DNA of 64,000 nucleotides from Isochrysis galbana (GCA_018136815.1 CM030934.1:5959087-6023086), one strand, 5' to 3'. Numbered from the stretch's first letter, positions 19,309-30,215 are shown. Translations and numbers: made by a program. Notes: generated from the sequence alone by a model not told the origin.

Positions 19309-20816
19309 TCAAGATTTGTCCGCTTTCGGATTCGGAGTCCGTTCACCATTCAACTTAGCCAGCACCTCTTGCAACTCAGACGTGGTCATCGTGCTTAGAC
19401 CCATAGGTGGATCTGCCTCTGGGTCCTTTCGCCACAGTGCTGCCTCCACCTTGCCAAGTAGCTGGTCTCGCTCCCGCCGAGCGCGCGTCTGCTCAACCTA
19501 ATGGGGACGTTCAAAGATGGTTGCAGAGTCATCAATGAGTGTGCAAGCACGCGGTCGCGGAAGCTCACTGTGCGTGCAAGCGGCCATGCCTTTCCTGCGG
19601 CAACAACATCTGGTGCGTCACCTGCGCGGCAAGAGAGGCAGTATGGGCCTCGAGCTGTCCATTGGACCAATCCACCATCGACATGTCGACTCGGCTCTGC
19701 CCTAGCTGAGCATGTAGTAAGATGGCACGCTGAAGCAAAGGCATCCTAGATTGCAGATTGACAACATAGTCTGTGATATTCGAAAGCTTCCATGTCCGGA
19801 ATCCCTTTGGGGGAGACTGGCCCAGCCTGTGGTATGAATGGAAAAGCGAACAGAAAGCAGCGGACGTGAGTTGTGGAGCCATCGTAATCACAATGTTATC
19901 CTCCCGTGCAAGCGTGAGGCATAAAGCACCGACGCAATAAGCACCCGGTACTCACTTTTCATGAAGATCGAGGAGCTGGCCGCATGCGTCAACGCGCGCG
20001 TTGAGTGAAACACGGAGGGCATCAATGTCTCCTTCAGTCTTCTCCCTGTGACGATTGGTGTGTCAGCTGTCGTTTGCAAGCGATTGTCCCGGGACCAAAG
20101 AGAGGGATGGGCGCTTCCACACAAAGTGAGGAGGAACAGATGAAAGGTAGGGTTGGGGGTGAGTGGGAGGCGGGGCGCGGGAGGTGGGGTGATGTTCACC
20201 ACAAATCAGAAGGCGGCTTCGCCTCAAGTGCCGAATACACCGGCAGAATATCTCGGATGGCTGCAATGCGCCGCTCTAGGCTCGCGATGAGCTCACAGCG
20301 TGCCGCTATCCCGTGAGGCAGTGGTGGAATGGGTCCTCCAGCCGAGCCTGCAGATTCTTTGAGCCTTTGCCATGCCTCAGTGGCAAGTCTAGCGAGCTTG
20401 GCCGCACGCCACGACCGGAAAAAAAACGCGCCGGCCAGAGCGACAACAGGTGCGCCCAGCTGGAGTGAGCGGGGCAGCAGCGCCTTGCGCACGCCACGGG
20501 CCGAAGTGGCCGTCTTGCGAGGCACGGGCGGCGGCGGGACGTTGGCCATGCCTACTGAGCCAGTCACCATAGACTGCGACTTGGCCTTGTCGAGGGGCGC
20601 CGGCGGCGATACCTCAGCCGCCTGTGCAGTCAAGTGGGACTCGCTCTGCGGCGGCGGCGGCACATCGAGTGGCTTGCCGCCGGCCTTCTCGGCCTCGACA
20701 AGCTGGCGGTAGTAGTCGAACTCATTCTTCGAGTGCTGCTTCAGGTCGAAGGCCGAGGGCAGTCGCGCACTCGCGCCGCACATCGCGAGCGCGGCCAGCC
20801 ACAGCTGGCGCGCCAT
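19309..20816 (-). CDS. Unknown four-exon protein with N-terminal signal and membrane segment
   Basis: Exons on the minus strand: 20816-20200, 20045-19956, 19826-19622 and 19497-19309. All three introns are GT-AG (GTGAAC...ACAG, GTGAGT...ACAG, GTGACG...TTAG) and phases join exactly (TG|G; AA|G; 0), giving 366 residues. The first 20 residues look like a signal peptide (MARQLWLAALAMCGASA). A proline-rich region (DVPPPPQSE; NVPPPPVPRK) precedes a hydrophobic segment (LGAPVVALAGAFFF) followed by amphipathic helix. Exons 2-4 are helical and charged (GDIDALRVSLNARVDACGQL; VEQTRARRERDQLLGKVEAA). No family recognised. A proline-rich, coiled-coil, organelle-membrane protein is the most I can say. The exon model is deduced from reading frames and splice sites only. 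Confidence 0.7.
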
Positions 20817-21592
20817 CGTGGCGCGAGAGGGCAGGCCCCGCCACTCGCTCCAGCCGTGCGCGGGAGAGGGAAGAAGGGGGGGGGGGGGGGGGGAAGCGTA
20901 CGACTCTCATCTTCTCTCTCTTTCATTCACGACAGAAGGCCTAATGGCAGATGCTAACACACACACGCACGCACGCACACACACTTCAAACTTACTTACT
21001 AAGTTACCTGATCAAGATGTTGGGCGGTCGAACAGCTATTTTTAACTTTTACGAGTGAAGATTGACGAGGTCAAAGTTGAGGTTATATCACGAAATGAGT
21101 TGACAGTACCGACCGAATTGATCACACAAGCGCATATCCTGCCCCTTGGACCTCAGACCTCAGATCCCCGCCCACCCTAGCCCCCACACCGATCCGTAAC
21201 CCCAAAACGCGAAACAGACACAAAAACAAAAAGCAAAATACCATATGGGAGAGCCCCCTGCCGCTGCCACTGCTCTCTCCACGAACATAGAAAATTTTCA
21301 AGACGATGCAGCCACACTTTTGGCTGTTGCGGTCCAAACAGTAATGAGTTATTTTTCGATTTTTCTTATCAAAGGCACCTTCTAATTTAATTCACAAGAA
21401 CTCCAGCCATCGTATCTCGGTCCCTTGAGCCCTGAGATCTCAAATAAATTTGTACTAGGAGTACACTCTCTCCTATGCTCTCGTCTTAAGCACTTTTAAT
21501 CTATCTCCTCGTCTATCACCTCAATTTCGTCGTCTCAGAGCCGTCGAGACAGCATCGCTCGGCTCCAGAGTGCCGCTCTCAGACACTCCGAC
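20817..21592. other. Gene 5' leader, repeat copy and spacer
   Basis: 20870-20895 has a G run. The family-2 copy starts at 21024. 21350-21592 is the AT-rich 5' flank of the next gene, with no coding potential. Confidence 0.4.
21024..21300 (+). repeat. Family-2 repeat copy (diverged C subtype)
   Basis: Starts GGGCGGTCGAACAGC, TTTTTAACTTTTACG, GACGAGGTCAAAGTTGAGG. Later CGCATATCCTGCCCCTTGG aligns with CGCATATCCGGTGCCCTTTG of the 18.5-kb copy. More diverged than the other two copies. Confidence 0.65.
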
Positions 21593-22267
21593 ATGCTCAC
21601 ACGCCTCCTGCTGCTTGTCCTCAGCGTCGGCGCGGCCGCCTTCTCGCCCGGCCCTCTCCTTACCTCTCCGATCGCTGCTCGCTCGCCGCGCTCCGTCTCA
21701 ACAATTGTCCTTCTTGAGAATCCACTTGCAAAATTCTTTGGCGGAAACAAGAACCAAGAGAAGGAGAAGACCAGCTCCTCGCTCGCCAAGACGATCGACC
21801 AAGCTCTTGTCGGCGCGCCGCTCCCGGCCAAGATCATAGCCAATGTTCTCATCAAGCCACTCGCCGGTGCACTCGAGAATACCCTTCGAGAGAGTGCAGA
21901 GGACTCTGACGATCTGATCAACCAGGCAGTTTCTGCTCTACGTCGGGATCCTGATGTGCTCGCAGCGCTTGGTGTTTCTGCTGACGTCCTCGAGGCCGGG
22001 CCTATCTTCTCCTCCCTGGGAGGTTCCTCAAACATTAATGGCCAGATATCGAAGAACCTGCAGCTCCAGTTCCAAGTGGTGGGCGGGGCTATCGCAGTTG
22101 CTCGTGGGCAAGGCGACGAATCAGGTCGCATGAAGCTTGTTGATGTGCAGCTTCGGGTCGGTACACGCGTCATGACAGTCGCGGGTGTAGGTGGAGCTTC
22201 TGCGGGGGGCAGGGGTGGTAGCAGCGGTGGCGTCATTGACGTCGAGGCTACCACCATCGACGTTTGA
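21593..22267 (+). CDS. Small plastid-type preprotein, function unknown
   Basis: A 224-residue protein from ATG 21593. The N-terminus is a signal peptide ending AAAF|SPGPLL, the Ala-Phe junction typical of bipartite plastid targeting in algae with secondary plastids, followed by a Ser/Arg-rich transit-like segment (ARSPRSVSTIV). The mature part begins NPLAKFFGG and has a helical region (ALENTLRESAEDSDDLINQA), then DPDVLAALGVSADVLEAGPI and a beta-rich C-terminus (LQLQFQVVGGAIAVARGQGD) ending Gly/Ser-rich. The 'DPxVxxALG...GPIxSS' arrangement recalls Coa1/Tim21-like folds, but that is only a pattern impression. Plastid or envelope location is inferred. Confidence 0.7.
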   Translation: MLTRLLLLVLSVGAAAFSPGPLLTSPIAARSPRSVSTIVLLENPLAKFFGGNKNQEKEKTSSSLAKTIDQALVGAPLPAKIIANVLIKPLAGALENTLRESAEDSDDLINQAVSALRRDPDVLAALGVSADVLEAGPIFSSLGGSSNINGQISKNLQLQFQVVGGAIAVARGQGDESGRMKLVDVQLRVGTRVMTVAGVGGASAGGRGGSSGGVIDVEATTIDV

Positions 22268-22616
22268 TGGAGGCATCACATTGATACTAGAGTAATACTA
22301 GTGGAGTAGATGTTGTAGATGTTGTACGTTGTTGATGATGTTTTTTGTTTAGTGTTTGTTTCTGAGGTAATGCCTCTCATCTTTGCGTCTAAGTTCAACG
22401 GGGAGGGGGAAATGTGTAATATTAACACTACCGCACACGCGGCTAAGGAGCCACTACTTTCATGCAACAAACTTCTACACCCCCACGCAACGAGCCTCAG
22501 CCTCAGCCGGAGATCATAAACCACATTTTATGATCTCGGAACGGGCGCAAAGTGCACAATGACATCGACAATGTCAAGAAGTGGCAAACACCGTCCATTC
22601 GCCTATCTGGGTACAA
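22268..22616. other. 3' flank of plastid-type gene
   Basis: AT-rich, TTG-rich 3' UTR-like sequence (22310-22370) up to the repeat boundary. No gene seen. Confidence 0.4.
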
Positions 22617-24157
22617 GATGAAAAAAAACCTTTTAATATTCTCACCTCGCGCGCGGCTATGCAGCTGACTATCGTAGCCACGCCCTCTTCCCTTCCTTTC
22701 CCTCACTTCCCGCCTTTTGCGGCATCTCCCCTCGTGCTCTACCTAGGGGCCCAGGTTGTGGGGGGGGTTGGGTAGGGCGGGGGTGCACCGGCCCCTAGTG
22801 GTCTGTTCTCGCCTTCCTCCTGTGCCTCTAGGTGGCCCGTTTCTCGCTGTGTTGATGTGAGCGTTTTTCTGTTGCTGTGTCGCCTTTTGCTCTCAGCGCC
22901 CGTCTCTTCCGAGGTTTCTTCGAGGAGGGAGACGCGCCTCTAACTCAGGCGAGCTTACCGGCTAGGCCGATTGCCTCTGCCACGAGGCACGAGGCCGAGG
23001 TTGTCATTCATGGTTAGGTTTCCTTTGTCGTTTTCTATGAAAATGGGGGCGCTGAGCTCTAACGGTTTTTTTAGTTTAGGTTTACTGTCCGGGCCCGCGC
23101 TCTTACCCGGGCCTATGCCCCTTATGGCTTGTATCGTTTCTTTCTGCGACGTCGATACGGCCTTCCATGCGGCGTTTGTCTAGGTCGTTCGTTGAGAGGG
23201 CGGTCCGTAAGCGCGGCCTCTAGGTCCGGGATTCTGTGGGCCTCCTTCTCCTTAGGGGAGTATAGCCACACATAGTACCTCCGGAATTCTCTTCTAATGT
23301 CGTAGTCCGAGCTTGCGGTGTCATGTTCCGAGTGTACCGGTTGGTCCCAGACCTTGGTTCGAAATAGCTCGGTAAGTAACGTTCTCATCGCTACAATGGC
23401 AGATAGCTGTTGTATTCCTGCCCATCTGAAGGCTGTAGGCATGAATATTCGTGTAAGGTACGCGCTCACAATTACAATTGAACAGTTCCCCGTCTTGCCA
23501 CTGACGCACAAGACACACAGATTCGGATTCCCCATGGTCTCAAGTCCAGGTTTGCAGATTTTGGTCTCGAAATTTGCGATTCGAATTTTGTTTTTGCTGT
23601 TACTATAATTGTTGGCTCGTTTAAGGTAATAAACCGGCATGACTTCGACTTCTCGTTCTGCAGTCGCTCTGCGAGACTCTCTCTCTCTCTCTCTCTCTCT
23701 CCGTCCGCCTCTCCTCGGCCGACGGCAGGAAGATTCGTCCAAAACATTCTCCGGTCCCAAGATATCTCGTGGGGGGTCTCTCTGCGCTCCGCGCTCAGCA
23801 CAGCGGAACGAGGAACGAGCGAGTCGCTTGACCACAATAGCCGCTCCTCGCTCCTGGCCCACCCGTCTTCTGCCCCGGACACGCCGTAGCACACGATCTG
23901 TACCGCGATTACCGAGACAAACTACACAATCAGCCGATAGCCCGATGGCGCAGGAGGAAGGGGGGAAACATGCTGCCGGGGATCGGTTGCCACGCCGCCT
24001 GCCACTGGAAGCCCCACACACCCAGCCCCTAGCTTGGTAGTGCACAAAGGGACGCGCCGCAAGACAGGTAGAGGGGGAATCAGGGAAGCGGGCGCGGCAG
24101 CATTGATGTTGTGCAGGGTCGCGCGCGCGGCGAGAATATTAAGAAGTTTTTTTTAGT
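22617..24157. mobile_element. Two retroelement 3' ends facing outward, forming a 140-bp inverted repeat
   Basis: The left end (A run, then CCTTTTAATATTCTCACC) and the right end (GGCGAGAATATTAAGAAG, then a T run) are inverted copies of the same 3' module. The similarity extends inward about 140 bases to CTACCTAGGGGC at 22740 and its partner GCCCCTAGCTTGGTAGTG at 24025. So either two elements lie head to head or one composite element has long inverted ends. The right-hand module (23930-24157) is colinear with 47265-47450. Confidence 0.65.
23122..23640 (-). CDS. ORF fragment inside the retroelement pair
   Basis: 172 codons from ATG 23640 (MPVYYLKRANNYSN...). A short block, GELFNCNCERVPYTNIHA, recurs at 56220-56125 on the minus strand (EELFNRGCERVPYTKIHA), so this is repeat-associated sequence. 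The C-terminus is rich in Arg/Lys/Pro (RPYRRRRKKRYKP). The combination of charged helices (YDIRREFRRYYVWLYSPKEK) and a basic tail resembles the end of a retroelement ORF. No catalytic motif seen. Confidence 0.4.
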   Translation of the reverse strand: MPVYYLKRANNYSNSKNKIRIANFETKICKPGLETMGNPNLCVLCVSGKTGNCSIVIVSAYLTRIFMPTAFRWAGIQQLSAIVAMRTLLTELFRTKVWDQPVHSEHDTASSDYDIRREFRRYYVWLYSPKEKEAHRIPDLEAALTDRPLNERPRQTPHGRPYRRRRKKRYKP

Positions 24158-24347
24158 AGCAAGCAACATAAAAATAGACTAGGTGGCACAGGCATGGAGC
24201 GCACGCTTGGCAAAGATTGCAGTACTTCATTCGCACGTACTGCTGGCGGAAAGCCACTCATGTGAGAGGTCAACGAGCTCTGATTTATCGCATTAGCAGG
24301 CAACATCTCTCGCTGCTATCTCTCACAAAGCATTTCGTCTCGCGTCA

Positions 24348-27298
24348 CTACTCCGCGACACCGAAGAGAGCGTTGAATTCGTCGTCGGAAATGGTGCGGG
24401 TCACGTCTGCAAGAGCACTGTCGCGGGCAGCAGTCTCTAAACCCGAGACGTTCGCAAATGAGCCAAATGCGTCTTCGCTTGCCATTGGGGCATCGGGTTG
24501 GAGCTCAAAAAAACCAGCCCCCGAACGGTCCTCCTTGTCCCCCGAGCTATCCGCAGAAGTTCTCTCGAACGTTTCAACCTTCAGACCATCTTCAAGAGGC
24601 TGATCTAGCGATGAAACTGGAGACGTGGTGGTGCCGGAAAATACATGCACGGATGGCACCACCCCATCAGCACGAAGCTCTGTGCCGGAGGCTATTACTT
24701 TTTGGGCGGCGTTGTTCTCGGTGTCGGCATCAGCGAAGGCCGCGAAATCTAGATCTGTATGAGAGGGCTTGCCTATGCTTGGAAGCGAATCATTTGCACC
24801 CGAGGAAATAGGAAGGGGCTCGTTGAAACTGGCAAAAGAATCGTCGACGAAGACAGGCAGATGTGCAGCATCACTGGAGCGAATGGGGAGCATGGGATCC
24901 ACCTCCGTCCCCTCGGCTAGGCCGGACCGCGTTGGAGCGTGTTGCTCTAGTGTCTCTCCAGATCTTCCGGAAGAGCTTGCTGAATCTTTCGCGAGGTGGC
25001 TGCTCTGTGTAGTGAGGGCCTCGGCCGCAACGAGCGGCATGGACCCCAGGGACTCAGCCGTGTCAAAATCGTGGAAGTCGTCGAAAGGCGCGTCCATTGC
25101 CACCGTATTGGGAAAGGCTGCGTCATTTGTTGCACTATTAGTAAGAGTTGGCGACCTTGTCCCACCACTATTGGCGGACGAAGTCGAAGCGCTAGACGCC
25201 ATAGCGGTTGCCTGCGACTCGGGTCTGTCATTCAATGCCATGTGAGTCGGCGCTAGAGCAGGAACCGCCGCTGCCGAATTTGTCAGCTCTGCCGCTACGG
25301 GCATATTCGCACTTTCATCAACATTCGCGGGATTAGCCCCAGGTATGCAATCCAGCACATCCCCGGACCTAGCAAGAAGGTCTTGAAAAGTTGTTAGCTC
25401 TCCTACGCGATTGGCACAAGCGGCGGCGGCAGCGGATAGAGCAGGGATCGCCTCTTCGAGCCGTGCCAGAGCTGCAGTGTGCTCTGCACACAATTTGGCC
25501 TGCCCTCTCTGTCGCTCCTTGAAGCGCGCAAAATGGTTTGGCAGCTTGGCCATTGCCACCTCCACGGCCTGCAGGCGCTCATGAAGCCCCTTCATCCCAT
25601 TCTTCACCCCAGTCAGACGCCGCTCCACCTGGGCGCTGAGCCGCTCTAACTTGTGATCCAACTCAGCGTGACTTGCTGGCTCTGCGTTGAGTTTGGATTC
25701 GAGAGCACGCAGTCGCTCCTCAAGAGCAGCATACTCGCTGTGCGTCTCAGTCCCCAGTGCGTGCGACCTAGATTGCATCAAAGGGGCCGCACTGGCTCCG
25801 CCGAATCCCGAGGAATCTCCGATTGATACGTCGGGCGCGCCGATGCTGGGGAGTCGAGGAACCGATGAGTTCGGGTTCGACGGCGGGGCCAGTGCAGAAG
25901 CAGAGGTTGCGACCGCCGACTTTGGCATCGAGTCGAATGCACCAAATCCATCTACAGCGCCGTCTTTCTGTCTTGGCGCGTGCGGCTCCTCGTCAAAGTC
26001 GCCAAAATCACTGAACTCGTCTCCAACCCCGCCATGCCCGGCAACTCCGCTTGACGGCGGCTTAGCGCCTGAGTAGAGACTCGGAACCGCGCTGGTGAGC
26101 CCTTGGAGGGCGATCTGTTTTGACGTATCGTGTGCTGCTGTGTGTGAGGTGTCGCCAAACTCCCCAAGAAATCCATCGTCCATGTCATCAAAGTCCCCAA
26201 AGTCGGCATCGAATGTGCCGAGTACACTGTTGTTGTTGCCTAAGCCATTGCCGAGCGCACTGTGGTTGCCGTTTGAGTTGCGTGATGGAGAGGTAAATCC
26301 TCCCAACGTGTTGCCCTTGCCCCCGCCGACTGGCGAGCCTAAGTCGCTACCGTCATCACTCTCGCCATCCTGAAAGCCGAAGGACGCGAACGAGGAAAAA
26401 TGACTGTCTCCGAAGTCGTCCTGCCGTCTGCTCCCTCTAGACGGGGCTTGTGGCAACCCATCAATCCCCTTCTCTTTGAGCAGAGATTGGGCCTCCGCAA
26501 GCTTGCGGGAGGCCATTTCGGACTCGGAGGCCAGCAACTGACATTCCGCAAGGACGTACTTGTACATTGCCGCTGCTGTGGCAGGCTGATTCAATTTGAG
26601 GCGCATGTTCGCTGCCGAAACGAGCATGCCTGCTCGTACTGAGAGTGCGTATGCCGCCTCAAAGCATGCGCAGGCCGCCGTGAAGTCCCCCGAAGTGTTT
26701 GCCAGCTTTCCTTGCTCGAGGAGTTTGAGCACTGTGCTGTCCCGGGCTTGCACGGAGCCAGCAAAGAGGTTGGCCGGGATGCTCTGCATCTTCTGTACAG
26801 AAGGCACTGGGAGCGGCGGGATGTCTTCAACATTCAGGGTAATCGTGCCCGCCAGCTTGACTGTCTGCAGATCGACACGCTGCAGGTGGTTGCCTGTGCG
26901 CGTCTGAAAGACCTCTTTCATAGGCACCTCGGAGAGGTGGTGGATATACAGCCGCCGGCCGGAAGAGGCTGAAGTAATCAGGATGCCCTGATTGATGAAG
27001 GGCTGCGAGAGAAGCAGGAAGTCCTTGGTGACGCTGTTAGCCTCATGCATGCTCACCTGCAAGGCAGAGGTTGCACATAGAGTCATGTCATTTGACGTAC
27101 TGAAGCTCTCACACACAGCAAGTGGAGTAGGAGAAAAAGATGGTCTTCCAGGAATGTATGGCACCGGACTACCGCGCTGCGCGCAAGCGGCGTGCATGCT
27201 GCGCTCGTGTTCACCTTGCGCTGGTCGAGCTGTTTCTCAGCGGCCGGCGGCCGGCGACCTCCGCCTGGCCCAGCCGCACGGCCAGGCTGGCGCGACAT
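24348..27298 (-). CDS. DFxDF-motif trafficking-type protein (clathrin/adaptor accessory-like)
   Basis: Two exons: 27298-27215 (MSRQPGRAAG... ending EKQLDQRK) and 27056-24348, with a GTGAAC...TTGCAG intron; the join gives 930 residues. The N-terminal ~220 residues look folded (VSMHEANSVTKDFLLLSQPF, INQGILITSASSGRRLYIHH, a helical TPR-like stretch with ACFEAAYALSVRAGMLVSAA). A long disordered acidic region follows, dense in Asp/Glu-Phe motifs: DFGDSHFSSFASFGF, DADFGDFDDMDDGFLGEFGD, FSDFGDFDEE, DDFHDFDTAE, FASFNE, FAAFADAD, FGSFANVSG. A central coiled coil (ALEERLRALESKLNAEPASH...) lies between. Such motifs bind AP-1/AP-2/GGA ear domains in aftiphilin and similar endocytic accessory proteins, so a vesicle-coat accessory role is inferred. 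The family of the N-terminal domain is not recognised. Confidence 0.8.
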
Positions 27299-28206
27299 GG
27301 GCGAGCACACGCCTTGCTTTGTCCCCACCCCCCACCCCGGCGCGGCACACCCTCTTTCCTTCACCTCCCCTTCCCGTCCGGGCTATGCGCTGTCCTTCAG
27401 AGTCGCGCACGCCTCGCGCCCCGACCCTCTCCCCCACTCCTTCTCCGTAGGCTTTCTCTCCCCCCCCTCCGTCGCTCCCTCCCTCCCTCCCTCCCTCCCT
27501 CTCTCCCTCTCTCTCTCTCTCTTCCCTCTCTCTCTCTCCACCCCCCTCCCGCTCCCCCATCTCTCTCCCTCTCTCCCTCTCTCCCTCCCTCTCTCCCTTC
27601 TCTCTCTCCCCGCCCCTCTTCCCTCCCTCCCCCCCTCCTCCTCTCTCTCTTCTTGTTTTTGGGCGGGCCGCTTCCCTCCTCTCCCCTTTCTCTTTCCTAC
27701 CTCCCCCCTCCCCCTTTTCCCTCTCTCGCCCCGCGCCCGCCACCTACAACAATGGGCGGGAGGGGGAGGGGGGAGGCGTGCCCGCCGTCGAGGGCATAGA
27801 CTTATCTTTTATCTCTTTCTTTTCTACTCTACTCTAGTGGCGCTTTTGACGATCGCGCTATTGCTCGATGTACTACATAGTACGTAGAGCTCTAGGAGTA
27901 CTTTACGTCGTATGTACGTACGTACCTATCTCTTTGTCTCTTTAGTACTCTAAAGTCTTTAGTCTTAAGGTGGTAGGCGCACGGATTGCCCCCTCCGATA
28001 TTTTTGCGGAGCGGCTGCTGGCGCGAGCGGGGCCGCGAGAGCGATGGAAGGGGAGGGAGGCCCCTCTGCCTCTGCCAGCGGCGACCTAGCAGAGCAGTGC
28101 AGGAGCTTCACCTATGATGGGGCCGCGGCGTGCGAGCAGTCCCCTGTGACCGCCGCTGTGAAGGGTGCTAAGGGCGTCACTTGCACCCCTATGTCTGCCC
28201 TAGTTG
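27299..28206. other. Pyrimidine-rich flank and spacer
   Basis: 27450-27730 is nearly pure C/T (CTCTCC, CCCTCC units), upstream of the two-exon DFxDF gene. 27840-27960 holds alternating TACGTACGTA-type short repeats. No gene seen. Confidence 0.45.
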
Positions 28207-28880
28207 GCGAGCAACTAAGTTTATACTTAGTTCGCCCATGGGGGGGCACGAGCCCCCCTCTCTCTCCACTCCTCCCCTGCCATGGGGGAGGAACCACCCA
28301 CTCTCTTGGCACGCCTGATGGCCTGTCAGGAGCACACTGCCATGCTGACCCATCCCTCTCCCCACAGGCACGCCTGATTCGCCCGCCCTAGCCTGTCGTG
28401 GCCTGCCCATCCCTCTGACCAGCCCCTCCTCCCCCTGGGCCCCCCTGTTCAGGACCCCCCAGCCCCCAGCCAGCAGCCAGCTCCAGTCGACCCGCAGGGG
28501 CTCGGAGCGCCAGCGAGGGAGAGGCAGGAGGGGCCAGGGCCATGCCCCAGCCTCACCTGCCCCCTGAGCTGTACTCCCAGGCCCCTGCAGGCCACGTGAG
28601 GACCTGAAGAGGGGCCGCAGGCGCGCGCCATGGGCCCCCGCCGCAGGGAAGAGAGGAGGAAAAAAGAAGAGGGAGGGGAGGGGGGAGGGGGAGCGGCAGC
28701 TCTCCCCTCCGGCAGATACGTGTCTTCTCGCCCCGTTTGGGTAAGAGAAGACGGGGGCGCCAGAGCCAGGAGGGAAGGGCCGCGGCTCGCCGCCGCCACT
28801 CGCTCTAGCGAGTGAGATTAGCGCTTCTGGGCTCCTATCTCACGAGTGCCCCCCCCCCTGCGTTGCTTTTACCCGAAAGG
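28207..28880 (+). mobile_element. Hairpin-family element, near-full-length copy
   Basis: The hairpin at 28213-28232 (AACTAAGT, TTAT, ACTTAGTT) is followed by TCGCCC and ATG at 28238. The G7C...GC6 hairpin follows at 28240-28258, the CTCCCC...GGGGAG hairpin near 28268-28290, and the CTCTTGGCA...TGTCAGGAG hairpin at 28303-28332. The copy is colinear with 52024-52690, including the 3' block GTGTCTTCTCGCCCCG...GAGAAGAC at 28720-28750 and TTTTACCCGAAAGGG near 28870. No long conserved frame is kept. Target-site duplication not found for this copy. Confidence 0.75.
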
Positions 28881-28933
28881 GCACAAGCCCAGAACAGGCG
28901 ACAACAAGAGACGTAGAAGCAAGCCTCTCCCAC

Positions 28934-29426
28934 TCACCACTCAGTGGCAAGACGGGTGACATGCGTGGAAAGAGAGACGCATGCCGCTGTCAAAAGGACG
29001 CGACCAATCCCAATGTCAATGTCATGGAACTCCTCTGGCAGAGTTCGGTCGATCGCACCCTTCTCAATCGCCAGAAGGCACCGAAGCATCTCGACGTCGC
29101 CGCGCCGCGCCGCGAAGACGCAGGGCCAGTTCGTCTGCCGCTCTGGTGGCAGTTGTAAGTAGGGGTGGGGAGGGGGTGGGGGAGGAGACGGGAAGAATCC
29201 CCCCTGTGAGTGAGCCCACTGCAGCAGAGCGAAGATCGCCCTCCTTCGCGGCACGCTCACAGAGGCGCCACAAGGGCACTCCCAGGTGCTTGCGAGCCTC
29301 GGCCGGCCAGGAGCGCAGCGCAATGCCCCGGAACACCCTGCTGGTCTTGTACAGGATGGCCTGGGATGGCAACGGGAGGTAGTCCAGGACGAGCCCAGCA
29401 ACGTCACACAGGTCGGTCGGCGTCAT
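28934..29426 (-). pseudogene. F-box/ankyrin-like gene relic with frameshift
   Basis: Frame one from ATG 29426 reads MTPTDLCDVAGLVLDYLPLP...KTSRVFRGIA (F-box-like) and WRLCERAAKEGDLRS. A one-base shift near 29230 continues LLQWAHSQGGFFPS, then CVFAARRGDVEMLRCLLAIE, ending at 28934. The pattern CERAAKEGDLxxLQWA...CxFAARxGDxEMLRxL is that of the ankyrin proteins common in algal and giant-virus genomes. Between them lies a proline run (PSPPPPPPHPY). The frameshift and short length (about 165 codons) suggest a decayed copy, although a sequencing error is possible. Confidence 0.5.
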
Positions 29427-29775
29427 TGCGCGCGCTTCAGTGGAGGGAGGACCCGCGTGCGCGGCACCCACCGGGGTGGTGCGGCTTGGCTGGGGCTGCG
29501 CCGGGGGTGGGGTGCGCCTGGCTGGCGCCGGCAGCGAACGCCGCGCGGAGGTGTCCCATCCAGTATACCCCTCATGATACCGACCCCCCCCCAAAAAAAA
29601 AACCATATAATTATAGATCCGTCCCCTACAAAATATCAAGAACGATGTAAGGACATTGGTGGAGAGGGTGTTGTCAGTCTCGCGTAAGATATGAACAAAA
29701 TATGCGAAACCCCCACGCTAGAAGGTCACGTTGACGACCAAAAGCGTCGAATTATCCCCATCCCTGCTACCGGGA

Positions 29776-30072
29776 GGTGATGGCGATTGAACGCTTTTCC
29801 GCCATGTGTAGGCTGGTGGTGATTGAAGGCTTTTCCATGCGGTGGGTGATGGCGATTGAACGCTTTTCTATGCTGTGGGTCAGTGAGGGTGATTGAGCGC
29901 TTCTCGCCTTCGATTGAACGCTTTTCCATGTGTAGGCTGATGGCGATTGAACGCTTTTCCATGCGGTGGGGGTGATGGCGATTGAACGCGTTTCCACGTG
30001 TAGGCTGATGGTGACTGAACGCTTTTCTATGTTGTGGGTGATGGTGATTGGGCGCTTCTCGCCTGAGCGCCC
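29776..30072. repeat. Minisatellite, about 33-bp unit, ~9 imperfect copies
   Basis: Units follow TGATGGCGATTGAACGCTTT, TCC, then alternating ATGCGGTGGG or ATGTGTAGGC. The core ATTGAACGCTTTTC recurs at spacings of about 31-36. Unit variation is two-typed, suggesting a higher-order dimer. It ends in the 5' part of a retroelement 3' module. Confidence 0.85.
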
Positions 30073-30215
30073 TTGGCGGGTAGAGCACAAGGGGAGAGCT
30101 GCCCGCAAGGCGGGCTGGGGGTTGGGGGGGGGTGAAGCGTATGAGAGAGGCTACTAGAGGGAGTCTCAAGGCCGCGCGAGGGGCGAGAATTTTAAAAGGC
30201 TTTTTACTAACAGGC
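30060..30215 (+). mobile_element. Retroelement 3' module
   Basis: Contains GGGTAGAGCACAAGGGG at 30078, a G-rich block, and ends GGGGCGAGAATTTTAAAAGG followed by CTTTTT at about 30210, matching the 3' ends at 24157, 47450 and 51165. It directly follows the minisatellite, which therefore probably lies inside the element. Confidence 0.6.

Noticed and set aside
28300-28340. Hammerhead ribozyme in the hairpin family (CCTGATGGC)
   Set aside because: The conserved CTGATGA and GAAA core boxes are not both present in any copy.
29776-30072. CRISPR array
   Set aside because: Units are contiguous and similar throughout with no unique spacers; it is a minisatellite in eukaryotic DNA.
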